Of a stretch of 64,000 nt of DNA, positions 22,251 through 33,639 are shown one piece after another. The position numbers and the translations under genes were made by a program. This DNA is from Coptis chinensis (taxonomy: Eukaryota; Streptophyta; Magnoliopsida; Ranunculales; Ranunculaceae), in the NCBI GenBank assembly GCA_015680905.1, contig CM027384.1, positions 63,681,001-63,745,000 of the forward strand. The letters are read 5' to 3'. The notes under the pieces are model-generated. The model was not told where the DNA came from and did not search any database. It worked only from the letters and a program-made list of their open reading frames with translations. Numbering within the stretch: the first letter of the stretch is position 1; every line of letters begins with the position of its first letter.

Positions 22251-23777
22251 ATGAGAAATTAAACTAAGTGACCAAAAATTGTGTTCTAACTAATCTCGTT
22301 TCGCCGAGTGCGATTGCATTGACCATATACAATAAGGCCTTAAACCACTAAGAATTCCCTAGTGGACGAGTTATAGCCTCGTGAGAGTTTTCTAGAGAAG
22401 ATACTCACAAACTTCATCTATACTATAACGACTAAGAAATAAAATTACTGTTTCCTACTTTATTCTCAGATATCTATACATCTCACTAGCAATGAGTACA
22501 GAATAACCAATTGAAAATCTAAGCTAATACGTGCATAATAATCAATCATCTACTGATAAACATATATATAATGAACTATGCTATGAAATGCAATAACAGA
22601 TCCGTTTTTGAAACTTTGGAATATCGTCCTTAAGTAGGTCCTTACATATATGTCAAGACAAAAACACTCTGATTTTTTCACTCAAGTTTCGCTCACTCCA
22701 GTGCGCAGTGGGCACACTTTACCTTACAATCTCAATGACACACAAGGAAGTCGAAGTTGATCAAACATATCTGCCACTTACTATCACACTAACTTATTCC
22801 TACTTGAGCTAGAGGTGTTGCGGGGATTAGGTGATGGTTTAAGAAGGAAGGAAATGGATATTCAAAAAGGACAAATCTAAGATAATAGAGTCTTCATATT
22901 ATGTAACTAGAGAAAACCTTGTTCTTACTTTGCTTCTACACTTTGTTTCCATCCTTAGCCATTTTTTTCTTTTTCTTTTGGCTTTTGACTCCATTGATTA
23001 TGTTTTTGAAGTTTTAACTTTTTATTTTATTTAATTACTTTTTATTTTATTTTTTTCTTTGGATGGAAACTTTCTTTTCTTTTCTTATTTGAAGCAACTA
23101 ACAAATTCTTGGTTTCACAGGTCTTTCTCTTTTCTATTCTTCATTTCATCTCTATTCTCAGACTCATTCAAAAATGGGTAGGCTGATTTTTATTTTTATT
23201 TTGTTTTGTAAAAGGGTAAAAAATTTGCGGTATATAAAAGGCTAAAGAAAGGCTCAAAGGGGCGACTAACGGAAAATAATTTCATAAGGTTTGAATTTCT
23301 AGCTATATCGATCCAAAAAGGGCCTAAATTCTCGCTTAGGATATGGTATAGTGATCAAGCAAGTGGACGTGTGATTTCTCTATTCAGAATTTACTTCTCC
23401 CTTGTGTCATTTCTCAAATATTTCACTCATATAAGGCTTTATGCTATATTCTCACAGGATTTGTAGAATAAATACTTTAGCCTAGATTTCAGAAACTTAC
23501 TGCCAATACAAACATAGATGCTCATGCAATATATTTATGGAAAGATGCAATCATTATTACCTACATATTAACCTAAATTTCTAAAAACTATTCTAATTTA
23601 AAAGCTAACATGAAACTTCTAGATTAATATCATCATGGAGAAAGAAACAATACCAATATTCCTACGTTTATAGCATAAACTTTTTATTTATATTTTTGAA
23701 TTTTTTTACTAGAAAATAAGTGCATATTATACATGTATTATCCTAATATGTGCTTTAAATTACGCGTGTTTCTATGT

Positions 23778-23818
23778 CACCCCCAAACAAAAATATATTT
23801 TGTCCTCAAAGTATAGAA
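23778..23818 (-). other. E2 internal hairpin plus polypurine-like module
   Basis: Sense strand: ACTTTGAGGACAAAATATA then TTTTTGTTTGGGGGTGAC, just 3' of ORF B and about 1.57 kb upstream of the terminal module, as in E1. Confidence 0.6.
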
Positions 23819-24031
23819 ATAAGAAGGGTAGGAAATACCATGGAAACGCGTGAAAAGTTAAGAACACCTGCAAAACAAATTTAGAACATACTAATATAGA
23901 TAATAAAATCATATGCAACTCTATATGAGTTCCACCCGTTATAGGGATAACAAAAATTAAATTGCTTGGGACATAAGCAGACACTAACAAAAAATATAAA
24001 AATAAAATAAAACTGACCTTATATCTAGCAT

Positions 24032-24953
24032 TTACGCGTTGGCCTCCTCTTCTATGAAGAATTGAGATTCCTTGGCATCCTGCCACACCATGATAATTTG
24101 ACAGGCCTCACGCCATTTGTCATCTACAATTGCTAACTTGTTAAGCGCCACTTGGTCGGATGGGGTGTAAAGGGCAACCCAATTAGGTTGTAGCCTCCAC
24201 CCCTGCCAAGTCATTGCACGGAATGAGCGTATAATGTAGTTGGTGGGTCTCATAATGTCGACCCCAACCCAATCTGTGAAACGGGCACAAAACGTACCCA
24301 GGAAAGAAACATAGCATTATTCAACAAACTAAGATAGGCATAAGAAGATACTTATGCCTCATACTATGGGCTTGTGCTAAACTAGAAACTAAGGTTCGGG
24401 GAATGTCATAGAGTATACGTCCCGTAGGTAGAGCAAGGAAGATGTTACAAGTGGCGTCATTCGCAGAAGAAAAACGTCATTCCCCTAAGATATTTAGCAT
24501 TATAAAGAACGTAACATTGCCCACGTTAAGGGACAAACTACCAAGGGATACGTTATATTGCCCTTGGTCCTCGACACGAAAAATCTCTGCCTCATAGGTC
24601 TCATGCAAAAACTCATAGTTGTAGACATACATATTATCTACCCAATAGCCCCATGAGTTTTGGATTTCAGCAGGCATAGACAGTCCAAGAGCAAAAACCA
24701 ACAAGAACTTGGTTAAGTCCATTGTTTCATTGCCAATAGTGACAGAGAACACTTGTTCTCCATCCGGTCTTTCAAAGAACTTACAATGCTCATAAAAATA
24801 AGTTGTAAGTGTAGGAGAATATAGTTCATCAGAGCTTACCATTAGAGGCTGCCATCCTGCCTGTATAATCACGTCGCAGAACCAAGATCCATACGTGTCA
24901 CTCGCGAACAAATCTTCCAAGGACATCTCCAGTATGATCTGAGGAGACTTCAT
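24032..24953 (-). pseudogene. E2 ORF B: plant-transposon-protein-like ORF
   Basis: The best copy of ORF B. ATG at 24953 (MKSPQIILEMSLEDLF), although the frame is open from 25004. Landmarks: GWQPLMVSSDELYSP at about residues 30-45, TTYFYEHCKFFERPDG, TMDLTKFLLVFALGLSMP, NNMYVYNYEF-like Tyr-rich stretch, then NVGNVTFFIMLNILGE with a stop at 24477. The C-terminal third (RPTNYIIRSF, RAMTWQGWRLQPN, VDDKWREACQIIMVWQDAKE) is in another frame to 24032. GW, FYxH and the hydrophobic block define the family I know as putative plant transposon protein. Function unknown; placed where Athila elements have envelope-like ORFs. Confidence 0.6.
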
Positions 24954-25054
24954 ATCAAACAAACACACTCTAGAATTCCTGGAAGTAACTGCAGAAGATC
25001 CCACAAATCAGAACTTGCATTGTGATGAGGTGAAGGCATGGGTACACTTCAGAT

Positions 25055-25175
25055 AGCCTATACAAAGGCGCAGGCGCGCTCTAGTTTGGCAAGATTTCCA
25101 GTACTTTGGGGCGCTTTGAGTATAGGCACAATAAAGGCGCGCTCTGAGTATAGGCACAATAAGGGGTGTGCGTGC
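25055..25175 (-). promoter_or_regulatory. Leader block upstream of E2 ORF B, homologous to the gag leader
   Basis: Sense strand has TACTGGAAATCTTGCCAAAC and AGAGCGCGCCTGCGCCTTTG, matching TACTGGAATTCGTGTCAAGC and AGAGTGTGCCCGCGCCTTTG in the 5' leader of the same element (about 38268-38310). A 31-bp tandem duplication (TGAGTATAGGCACAATAA, twice) lies at about 25113-25168. It sits about 110-220 bp upstream of the ORF B start codon. From 25236 to 25775 the sequence is non-coding spacer with a G-rich run in sense direction near 25590-25600. Confidence 0.6.
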
Positions 25176-25775
25176 TTCATGTATGAGAAGTGCTATGAAG
25201 TGAAAGTGCAAGGAAAAATGAGAGGTGCAACGTGAGAGGTGTGATGTTAAGTTGAGAGTGAACCCTGTATTTATAGAGGACTATTTTCTAAGTTCCACAA
25301 GTTGCCCAAATAGTTAAGGCAACATGATGGAAAAAGAACTTTTCTAAATCCAAAATAGAAACAGACAAGATCCATACTCCAAAACCAAACCAATAGCTTT
25401 TTGGCTGGAATTAAAATAGCAATCATCTAATTACGACTCCTTGAGATTGCACCAAACAACACTAGCTAATTCTAGCTACACCAATTTAGCAACATACTCA
25501 CATAAACCGATCACTATCAAGTAGGCAATAATATTTCGAAAAAAAAAATACGTGGATATGATTAGAGGCATTTCTAAATAAATAAGTCCACCCCCAAACA
25601 AGTTGGAAGGGTGGGATTCACGATACAAAACATAGCATATGTCGGAATTTAAAACAACTTCAAATATAAAATAACAAATACAAAATTCAATATTAACTAC
25701 TTAACTAAACAATTTGGAATCAAAATCTACTAAAAATAGGGAAAATAATCTTAACACAACAATAATACAATAAAA

Positions 25776-26910
25776 CTAGCCATGAGACGAAGATGGGCCA
25801 GAGTTATCCGTCCTGCGCTGACGACAATCATGCCTCCCAGATTCATCAGAAGAAGAACCCTCGTGAGGTGGCAAGCGTCGTAGAACTTCTACTTGAAATC
25901 TTTGTTGTTGCTCCATAAATGTATTCATGGTTTCCCCGTGCTCATTATCACACTGGACGAGAATCTCCATGTTAGCGTAGAGATCCTTATAACCATCAGC
26001 TAGCAACTAAAACTTGGTCTGAAGCTCGACTTGGTTACGGATAATGTTACCCTGCCTCGTCTGAATCTCCTCATACTGAGTATGGATAGTTCGTAGTCCA
26101 CGATGTAGTAAGGAGACACGGGCTACATCCGTAGTAGCCCTTTCCCAAACTCCGGCATCAAAACATGACGTGTCATCCTCCTCCTCCTCATCTGATTCCC
26201 TCTCAGCAGCCAAAACATCAGGCACATTCCACCTTTTCTTAATACATTCCTTCTAAATACGTGCAGTCGCATGCACCTTCAATTTGATCCTATCAGTCTT
26301 CGGAACACAGCCCCATAGCATCATAATCTTAGTAATCAATGTAGGTAAAGGCGTGGTATATACACCAACTGATCTAATCTCACTTAGCAAAAAGTCGAGG
26401 ACACAAAAATCATACCTCTTCTTCTTAAGGATCCAGAGAACATGTAGGCAATTCGTATTAACGTCACTCACTTTCATGGAGCCAATAATATTCCTACCAA
26501 CTCACTGAGCGACAGCCAACTGGTTCTTTCTCAGAGACAACTATCGAACACAATGCGAGCCAGCATTGTACTGTCCTTCCAATACGGTCTCAGTCATCAA
26601 AGGACCAATCCCACCAAACTGAGATTCCTTCAGTGTGTGTACGAGTGGCCTTTGCCTAATGCCAAGAATCTCAGACAACACAGCTCTATCCAACTCTCTC
26701 CTACTATCACCCACCTTCATAAAAACCCGACGACTCTCAGTCTACTTCTTCTTATAAAAATTATATACAAAATTGGTGTGATAAAAATCATTTGTCGAAT
26801 ACCACAACTTTTGCCACTTCCGACTAATCATCTCATTACCGTAAAAGGGTGAGAATTTATTAAAATCAAAAACTTGTTATGGAAGAATCTTGGGTTATGT
26901 TGGAGCCATG
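25776..26910 (-). pseudogene. E2 ORF A: plant-transposon-protein-like ORF with coiled-coil tail
   Basis: ATG at 26910 (MAPT, then a stop, PKILP) aligns with MARVLKIVPKQNF of E3 ORF A. Same-gene landmarks are SRKWQKLWYSTNDFYHTNF, KKKRYDFCVLDFLL and LITKIMMLWGC, equivalent to VTRIMQHWG of E3. Next comes an acidic segment (ESDEEEEDDTSCFD), then a long Gln/Glu-rich coiled coil (TIHTQYEEIQTRQGNIIRNQ; MNTFMEQQQRFQVEVLRRL) and a hydrophilic Ser/Arg tail ending at 25776. At least five stops are present. The layout matches E4 A1/A2 and E3 A. Confidence 0.55.
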
Positions 26911-27540
26911 GTTTGGATTTCAAAAATTGGGGTTAATGTAAAGAGGGGTTTAGTGAAAGGATCACTCGATCGAGATTTGAGTGTAGGTTGTGTGGTGGTT
27001 AAGGTGTGCACGCTTCAGCTTGTCTTGGTTGATTTGTTCGTGAGTTTAGGTTTGATGGAGGCGTGGAGAAGAAAGAAGAAAATGCGTTGGGGTTTAAAAG
27101 GGTGTCACGTGCGGGGGACGTCACCACGTAGGGTTTAGTTTGTTGGGCCTAAGCCCAAAACAATACAGATAATACATATCTTGTCTCATGCCTTGAATAT
27201 CTTAAAACTGAAATACCCGATTCGTTAACGGCCCGATTTTTGCGAATGACCTATGAAAACGATCATCAAAGAGAGTATAATCAAATGATCTATAAAAAAA
27301 ACTCAAATCTAACCGTGGCTGATATATAAGAAAATGGAAACGCCTCGAAGTGCGTGAATGACATAAGTTATGTGATCAAAAGAAATCTAAATTCATAAAT
27401 AGTGTCAACCCGAATCAAAATATGACTAAACGGCATAAACAACAAGAATAGGAAGTTGAGTGATCAAGAATGGAAAGACCAAACACCCCACTTTCAAACA
27501 AATTTTTGAAAACAGGGTTTAGAAAATTTGTTTAAACACA

Positions 27541-27571
27541 TAGGTCTTTTAAAGTCAGATTACCGAGACTT
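27541..27571 (-). other. ORF-A upstream motif, E2 copy
   Basis: Sense strand: AAGTCTCGGTAATCTGACTT, then TAAAAGACCTA. It lies about 650 bp upstream of the ORF A ATG. A decayed G-rich run (GTGGGGTGTTTGG) is 50 bp further upstream. From 26911 to 27540 the sequence is ORF A leader and spacer without another gene. Confidence 0.55.
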
Positions 27572-27840
27572 GCTAGATTACTATTTTTATGGTTTTAATA
27601 TTTTTTTATTTTTTATGAATAAGTTTAATATAAAGGAAAACAATAAAGCAATAAAAACATAAAGCACTCCATAGAGAAACATGACTAAAAAACTGAGCAA
27701 ACATGCAAGAGTGGAAAGCATAAATTATGTTAAACGTGGACTTAGGATCCGGTACTTACAGCCACACACTCCAAAGGGAGGGCCCGGTTACCTGAATGGT
27801 GCACTCACCAATATATGAAAATAAAAGGAAGTACACCAAA

Positions 27841-28490
27841 TATCAAAGGTCAGTCCTCATACACAGGGTCCTGTAAAAGGACCTCCTCCACTACTGAGGA
27901 CATTAACTCGTGAAAATGTTTAAAATGTTAATCATTAACTTGAAAGATATTGTTGTCCTTGGGATTTACCAAGGTGATTGCCCCGTAAAAGGTGACTTCA
28001 GTAACCATAAAAAGACCAGACCAACGGGTTTTTAACTTCCCAGTGAAAATATGCAAATGGGAGTTGTAAAGCAAGATCTTTTGACCAACCACAAACTCTT
28101 TACGCAAAATTTGTTTATCATGAACACGTTTCATGTTAGCTTTATAATCCTTCGCGAGATCATAAGAATCGCTACGAATTTTTTCAAGCTCATTTAATTG
28201 TAATTTGCACTTGACACCTGCCTCATCCATATTGAAGTTAAGGCTCTTTATAGCCCACATAGCACGGTGCTCCAATTCAACGAGCAAGTGACAGGAAAAA
28301 GATAAATAAAACCGTAGGAAACAGGAAAAGGACCCATGAAATCAATGCCCCAGACATCAAAAATTTCTACCACCATAATGGGATGTAAATGCATCATATT
28401 ACGTTTAGTGATACGCCCAAGTTGTTGGCAGCGAACACACGTCTTGCAGTTAACCTGGGCATCTTTAAAAAGGGTAGGCCAATAAAAACC
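27841..28490 (-). pseudogene. E2 integrase with catalytic core deleted
   Basis: The N-terminal zinc domain is present: His residues in [13 protein letters not shown] (just upstream, 28520-28560) and Cys pair in CKTCVRCQQ. Next is GIDFMGPFPVSYGF, which carries the first catalytic Asp. At about 28290 the sequence jumps to the conserved C-terminal part: VELEHRAMWAIKSLNF, KLQLNELEKIRSDSY, ILRKEFVVGQKILLYNS, LKTRWSGLFMV. The second Asp and the Glu of the DDE triad are missing, roughly 150-180 residues by family comparison. TTTTCCTGT occurs twice around the junction. A TAA lies just before the zinc domain. Integrase inserts the cDNA; this copy cannot work. Confidence 0.75.
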
Positions 28491-28493
28491 ACA

Positions 28494-29072
28494 TTACAAA
28501 ACTTTAGCTGCCGTTTTCATACCACTAAAATGGCCACCACACTCTTTGTCATGGCAGAAGGATAAAACCTCATTATATTCCCACTGAGGGATACAACAAC
28601 AAATAATCTGATCCACACAATACTTAAAAAGGTAGGGCTCATCCCAATAGTATAGCTTAACTCTGGCCAAAAACTTCTTACGTTCATTTCTTGACCAAAC
28701 ATCAGGAATAATATCAGAAGCTAAATAATTCACAATGTCGGCATACCAAGGTGTAGAAAAAATATAATAAAGATGTTCATCAGGAAAAGAATCAGGTATC
28801 GACTCAGAATCACTATCACTGTCGTTTGTTAGTCTAGATAAGTGATTGGCAACTACATTTTCGACCCCTCGTTTATCCTTAATTTCTAGGGTAAACTCTT
28901 GTAGGAGAAGAATCCATCGGATCACTCTCTGTTTAGCATCCTTCTTGGCGAGAAGGTACCTAAGAGCTGCGTGGTCAGTGTAGACTAAGGTCTTAAAGCC
29001 AACCAAATAAGGTCGGAACTTATCTAAAGCATAAACCACAACTAAAAATTCATTTTCAATAGTAATGTAATT
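28494..29072 (-). pseudogene. E2 RNase H domain
   Basis: Continues from the RT after a TGA at 29073-29075 ([15 protein letters not shown]). Conserved segments: [67 protein letters not shown]. These are the RNase-H-like portion of Ty3/gypsy pol, which removes RNA from the RNA-DNA hybrid. Open over 181 codons except for the stop at its N-terminal edge. Confidence 0.8.
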
Positions 29073-30174
29073 TCATTGAGCATCGTTTAAAGTCTTACTA
29101 GCATAATAAATAACAATGGACTTATCATCTAGTTTCTGGCCTAACACAGCACCAACAGCATAATCGCTAGCGTCGCACATAAGCTTGAAAGGTTTAGACC
29201 AATCAGGAAGCTGTATAATCGGTGCAGATGTTAAAGCGGCTTTTAAAGTTTCAAAAGCATATTTGCAGTCATAATTAAAATCAAATATGGCATCTTTTAA
29301 AAGCAGATTAGTTAAAGGCCTAGCTAATTTTGAAAAATCCTTGATAAAACGCCTATGATACCATGCATGGCCTAAAAAGGCTCTAATGTCACAAACAGCC
29401 CGTGGTATGGGTAGAGACGCTATTTTATCTAATTTGGCCTTATCTACTTCTATGTCGTCACTAGATACAATATGACCTAGCAGGATTCCTTTTTTAACCA
29501 TAAAATGACATTTTTCCCAATTCAAAACTAGATTCTTCTCCTCACACCGTGTCAACACCTTAGAGAGGTTAGACAGGCAGTCACTGAAAGAGTCTCCATA
29601 GATAGAAAAATCATTCATGAAAACTTCCATAAAGCGCTCCACCATGTCACTAAATATATGAAGCATACACCGCTGGAAGGTACTAGGAGCATTATAAAGG
29701 CCGAAAGGCAATCGTTTATAGGCATATGTTCCAAAAGGACATGTGAAGGTAGTCTTGTCTTGGTCATCAAGATCGATAATGATCTGAAAATAGCCATAAT
29801 AGCTATCTAAAAAATAATAATAAGTATGACCAGCTAGACGTTCAAGCATCTGATCTATAAAAGGTAAAGGAAAGTGATCCTTTCGTGTCATGGTGTTAAA
29901 GCGTCTGTAATCAATACAAATCCTCCATTTCATAGGAACTCGTGTGGAAACATATTCACCCGCAGCATTACGAACAACGGTAATCCCCAATTTTTTAGGG
30001 ACTACGTGAATAAGACTAACCCATTCGCTATCGGAGATGGGATATATGATACCCGTATCGAGTAACCGTAAGACTTCTTCCCTTACCACTTCTTTCATGG
30101 CAGGGTTCAAGCGACGCTGAGGTTCGCGTGAAGTCTTTGCATTATCACCAAATGTATGTGATGCGTGCATACAC
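29073..30174 (-). pseudogene. E2 reverse transcriptase, N-terminus removed, FMND active site
   Basis: Starts at CMHASHTFGDNAKTSREPQ, then LNPAMKEVVREEVLRLLDTG, IIYPISDSEWV, RICIDYRRFNTMTRKDHFPL, LPFGLYNAPSTFQRCM, VFMNDFSIYGDSF and LGHAWYHRRFIKDFSKLARP. The order and wording are Athila-like. The YxDD-type motif reads FMND: the first catalytic Asp is Asn (AAT, 29613-29615), so the enzyme would be inactive even if expressed. Upstream, the LINE replaces the linker between protease and RT. About 365 codons are open. Confidence 0.85.
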
Positions 30175-31066
30175 CATGGCATTGACTTTTGGCAAGAAAT
30201 CCAATTGGGTAAGCTTCCAAAATTTTGCACTCATTGCATAATGGTTGGCCACCTAACTGCTGAATGTCGAAGACTCCAATTAGAAAAAGGGAAGGACCAA
30301 GTTCCAAGCCAAGAGAATGCAAATGCCCCAGCTGGCTCAGCACATGTACTCTCTAAAAGCCAGTAGCGCAGAATTAAAAGACGAAATCGTGTGGCCGAAT
30401 GAAGACCACGAGGAAATACAACAACACTAGAAGATGTTACGGAAACACCAGCAGCCACAGAAGTATTGGTGGAAATGCCCATTCCACAAAGTATATCTCG
30501 AACTCCAGGTGCCTGTGTAGTGGAAAGAAATACCCCAAGTTCACAAGGGACTGCCCTAGAGGAGACTATTCCTCCACTGACTGTAGCGGTTTTGGAAACT
30601 CTCCCAGACCCAATAACAGATATTGTAGCTATTCCAAGGCAGGCCGGCCCACATAGTGAATCCCCCTCAAACTTGCAATGCTTTGGTCCAATTTGTCTCC
30701 GACAACTCCACTGTATTGCACGAAGAATCGATCCAACTCCTAGAAATGGCAATGGAAACTAACTTTCCTATCGCTATAGGGGAAGAAATTCTTTATGCTA
30801 CGGATCATAATCGATTCTCTGCTCTTAAAGAGGATTCTCAAAGCGTTCTTGATTCAAGTGAAATGTCTGAAGAAGAAACAGAGCACTTTCAAGATGAAGT
30901 TTTATTGTTTTCAAACCTACTCCTCTCCCCTCCTCCAAGTACACCTTCGGGTGTTGTCACAAGGGCAGGCAAAAGGAATGGCCAAGTTCCCAAGTCCTTT
31001 GGTGCTATCCCCAATCAAAGGATAGCACCTGAGGATAGTATCTCAGCAAAGTATGAAGCTTGGTAG
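30175..31066 (+). pseudogene. LINE ORF1, C-terminal part with CCHC knuckle
   Basis: FWQEIQLGKLPKFCTHCIMV then GHLTAEC: a C-x2-C-x4-H-x4-C knuckle preceded by the LPKFC context typical of plant L1 ORF1 proteins. The RNA-binding domain normally in front (DUF4283) is missing. The downstream Pro/Thr/Glu-rich region has two stops before 30420 and a frameshift near 30660, then NRFSALKEDSQSV, a typical ORF1 tail, to a stop at 31064-31066. Confidence 0.7.
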
Positions 31067-31135
31067 TTCTTCCAAGCAGCCGAACAACATCAAACGAAGG
31101 GAACAGCTCAAGGGGTCGAAGAACAAACGTCACTG

Positions 31136-32206
31136 ATGACTACACCTATCTATGTGTGGAATGTGAGAGGAGCCAATGATGACCAAAAGGCAAAAGAAAT
31201 CAATAAAGTTATAATAGACAAGAAGCTGAGTGCGTATTGTTTGCTTGAAACGAAAGTTCGGCAACACCAGTACGAGCGCATTCACAATATGTGTTGCCCA
31301 CTCTGGGAACATATGAATAATTATAGCAAAGATCCCTCAGGGCGAATCTGGATATGTTAGGACCCATATAAAATGTATTTTGCTAAGCTTATGGAGTCTG
31401 ATCAATATATTCATTGTAAGGTTACTCATTTACCAAACAATGAAGTGTACTTTCTCACTGTAGTCTACACAAGAAATGCCAAAGTTGAAAGACTGAAGTT
31501 GTGGCAGGACATTAGATCTCTCCACAGCTCTATCAATCTGCCTTGGAATGTAGTCGGTGACTTTAATAACATTACTAATGCAGAGGAGAGAAGAGGGGGG
31601 GCGCCCATGCATCCGAGAGAAGCAAGTGACTTTATTGAATGTTTAGAAGCTTGTGGCCTGTCAGATTTATCTTTTAATGGCTTCTTTTTCGCATGGAGTA
31701 ATAAGGTGGATGGACCTGGCAGGATTATGACAAAAATAAACCGAAGCTTGGTAAATAGTCTATGGTTGGCTCAGTATCCATCATCTAAGGCAGAATTCCT
31801 CCCACACGGCATTTCTGATCATTCCCCTATTCTCATAGAGTGAAAAGTGCCAAGCAGGAAAACTGGCCCATTTAGATTCAAAAGTTACTAGGTGGAGCAA
31901 CCGGAATTTCATGCTATCCTAGAAAAGGTGTGGCAAATTCTTGTTTATTCCAATCCCATGTATATTCTTATGCAGAAGCTAAAGCTTTTGAAGGAAAGGC
32001 TCAAGCCTTGGGCACGGAAGAATTTTTCTGACCTCCATGGTAGAATTATAAGAGCTAGGGAGGAGCTATATGATATCCAGAAGCTTTTGCAAGATTCCCT
32101 TTTCAATTCACACCTTGGCCAAAGTGAAAAATCTGCTCTTAAAAAGTACCAGACTCTTGCTAGTGCGGAAGCTTTTGAGATTCAGCTTAAGGAAAAGGGT
32201 GACTAG
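31136..32206 (+). pseudogene. LINE ORF2: apurinic-type endonuclease domain and linker
   Basis: Conserved points are the Asn in WNVRGAND, Glu in LLETKV, NVVGDFNNI and SDHSPI near the end, as in L1 endonucleases that nick the target DNA. Stops interrupt it: TAG 31358-31360, TGA 31841-31843, TAG 31889-31891, TAG 32204-32206, all in one frame. The linker (LKPWARKNFSDLHGRI, ALKKYQTLASAEAFEIQLKE) is as expected upstream of RT. Confidence 0.75.
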
Positions 32207-33639
32207 ATGTTGGAAGGTGACAAGTGCACTGCCTATTTCTTCAATATCCTTAAAGAAAAAAGAGCTAGAAGTGGCATCTGATCTCTCCAAGATGATTAAG
32301 GAGACACAGTCCAAGGACAAGAAGACATTATTAAGATGATTGTCGAGTTCTATAAATGGATGCTTGGCACAAAAGGGGAGGAGATCTCTAGTCTAGTTTT
32401 CTTCCAAATCTTACCAGTCAAGACCACAGTCAATGCTTCATTTCCTTGGACTCTGAGGTGACAGAAGATGAAATAAAGCAAGCACTCTTTGAGATGGAGG
32501 ACAATAAAGCACCTGGCCCAGATGGATATACTCCTTTTTTCTTTAAGAAATGTTGGGCTACTATTGGTCTTGATTTTATTTTGGCAGCTCAAAATGCTTT
32601 TAGATTTTGTAAACTCCCCAGAGGGGTCAATGCAACCCTTCTTTGTCTAGTTCCCAAAATAATTAACCCATCCCAGACAGAAGATTTTATTGCCTTATGT
32701 AACACTATATATAAGTGCATGTCTAAAGTTCTTACAAATAGACTGAAATTGGTGATTAATGATTTGGTTTATCCTAATCAATCAGCTTTTATCCCTTGCA
32801 GGACCATACAGGATAACATCTTACTTTCTCATGAGCTTCTACGAGGGTATGATAGGAAACATGGCGCTCCGCGGTGCTCTATCAAAGTAGACATCCGGAA
32901 AGCTTTTGATATGGTTAGCTGGGATACTATACAAGTTATTTTGCATACCTTCAAGTTTCCCCCCCTTATGTGCAAATGGATCCAGATGTGTGTTTTCTCT
33001 CCTTCTTATTCAGTGATGATCAATGGAGCCGCGGAAGGATTCTTCCCTGGTGCCCGAGGCTTGAGACAAGGAGATCCTTTATCTCCGTATCTGTTTGTTT
33101 TGGTTATGGAAATTCTCAGCTGTATTCTCTTCAGAAGCATCAATGAGAAACAAATCCAGTTTCACCCTAAATGCAAGAGAGTGAAACTATCACACCTTAT
33201 CTTCGCAGACGATGTCCTTCTCTTTTGTAAAGGGGATAACAACTCTATACTTGCGGTTAAAGAATGCCTCCTGGAGTTTGGAAGGGCAACTGGACTACAC
33301 ATCAATACTCACAAGACCACCATACTTACTGGTACCCTTAACCATCAAGATGCTCAATCACTTGCTTCTATATTAGGAGTTGAATTGGTAAAACCCCCTG
33401 TCAAGTACTTGGGCCTTCCTCTGATCTCGGGAAGATTTGGCATAAGAGAATGCCAACCTTTAATTGAACGAGTCACCCAAAAGGTTACAAATTGGAAAGC
33501 CCAACAACTCTCTCATGCAGTAAAAGCCATGTTGATCACGTCAGTTCTTCTATCCTTCCATATATATTGGGCTAGAACGTTCATTCTGCCTAAAATGGTT
33601 CTGGATCAAGTTGAGAAAATTTGTGCACGTTTTCTATGA
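32207..33639 (+). pseudogene. LINE ORF2: reverse transcriptase domain
   Basis: Open for 397 codons from 32446 after a frameshift in 32207-32446. Motifs: KAPGPDGYTPFFFKKCW, NQSAFIPCRTIQDNILLSHE, KVDIRKAFDMVSWD, GLRQGDPLSPYLFVLVMEIL, and the catalytic FADDVLLF near 33205, intact. This is the enzyme used in target-primed reverse transcription. TGA at 33637-33639 truncates it. Confidence 0.85.
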
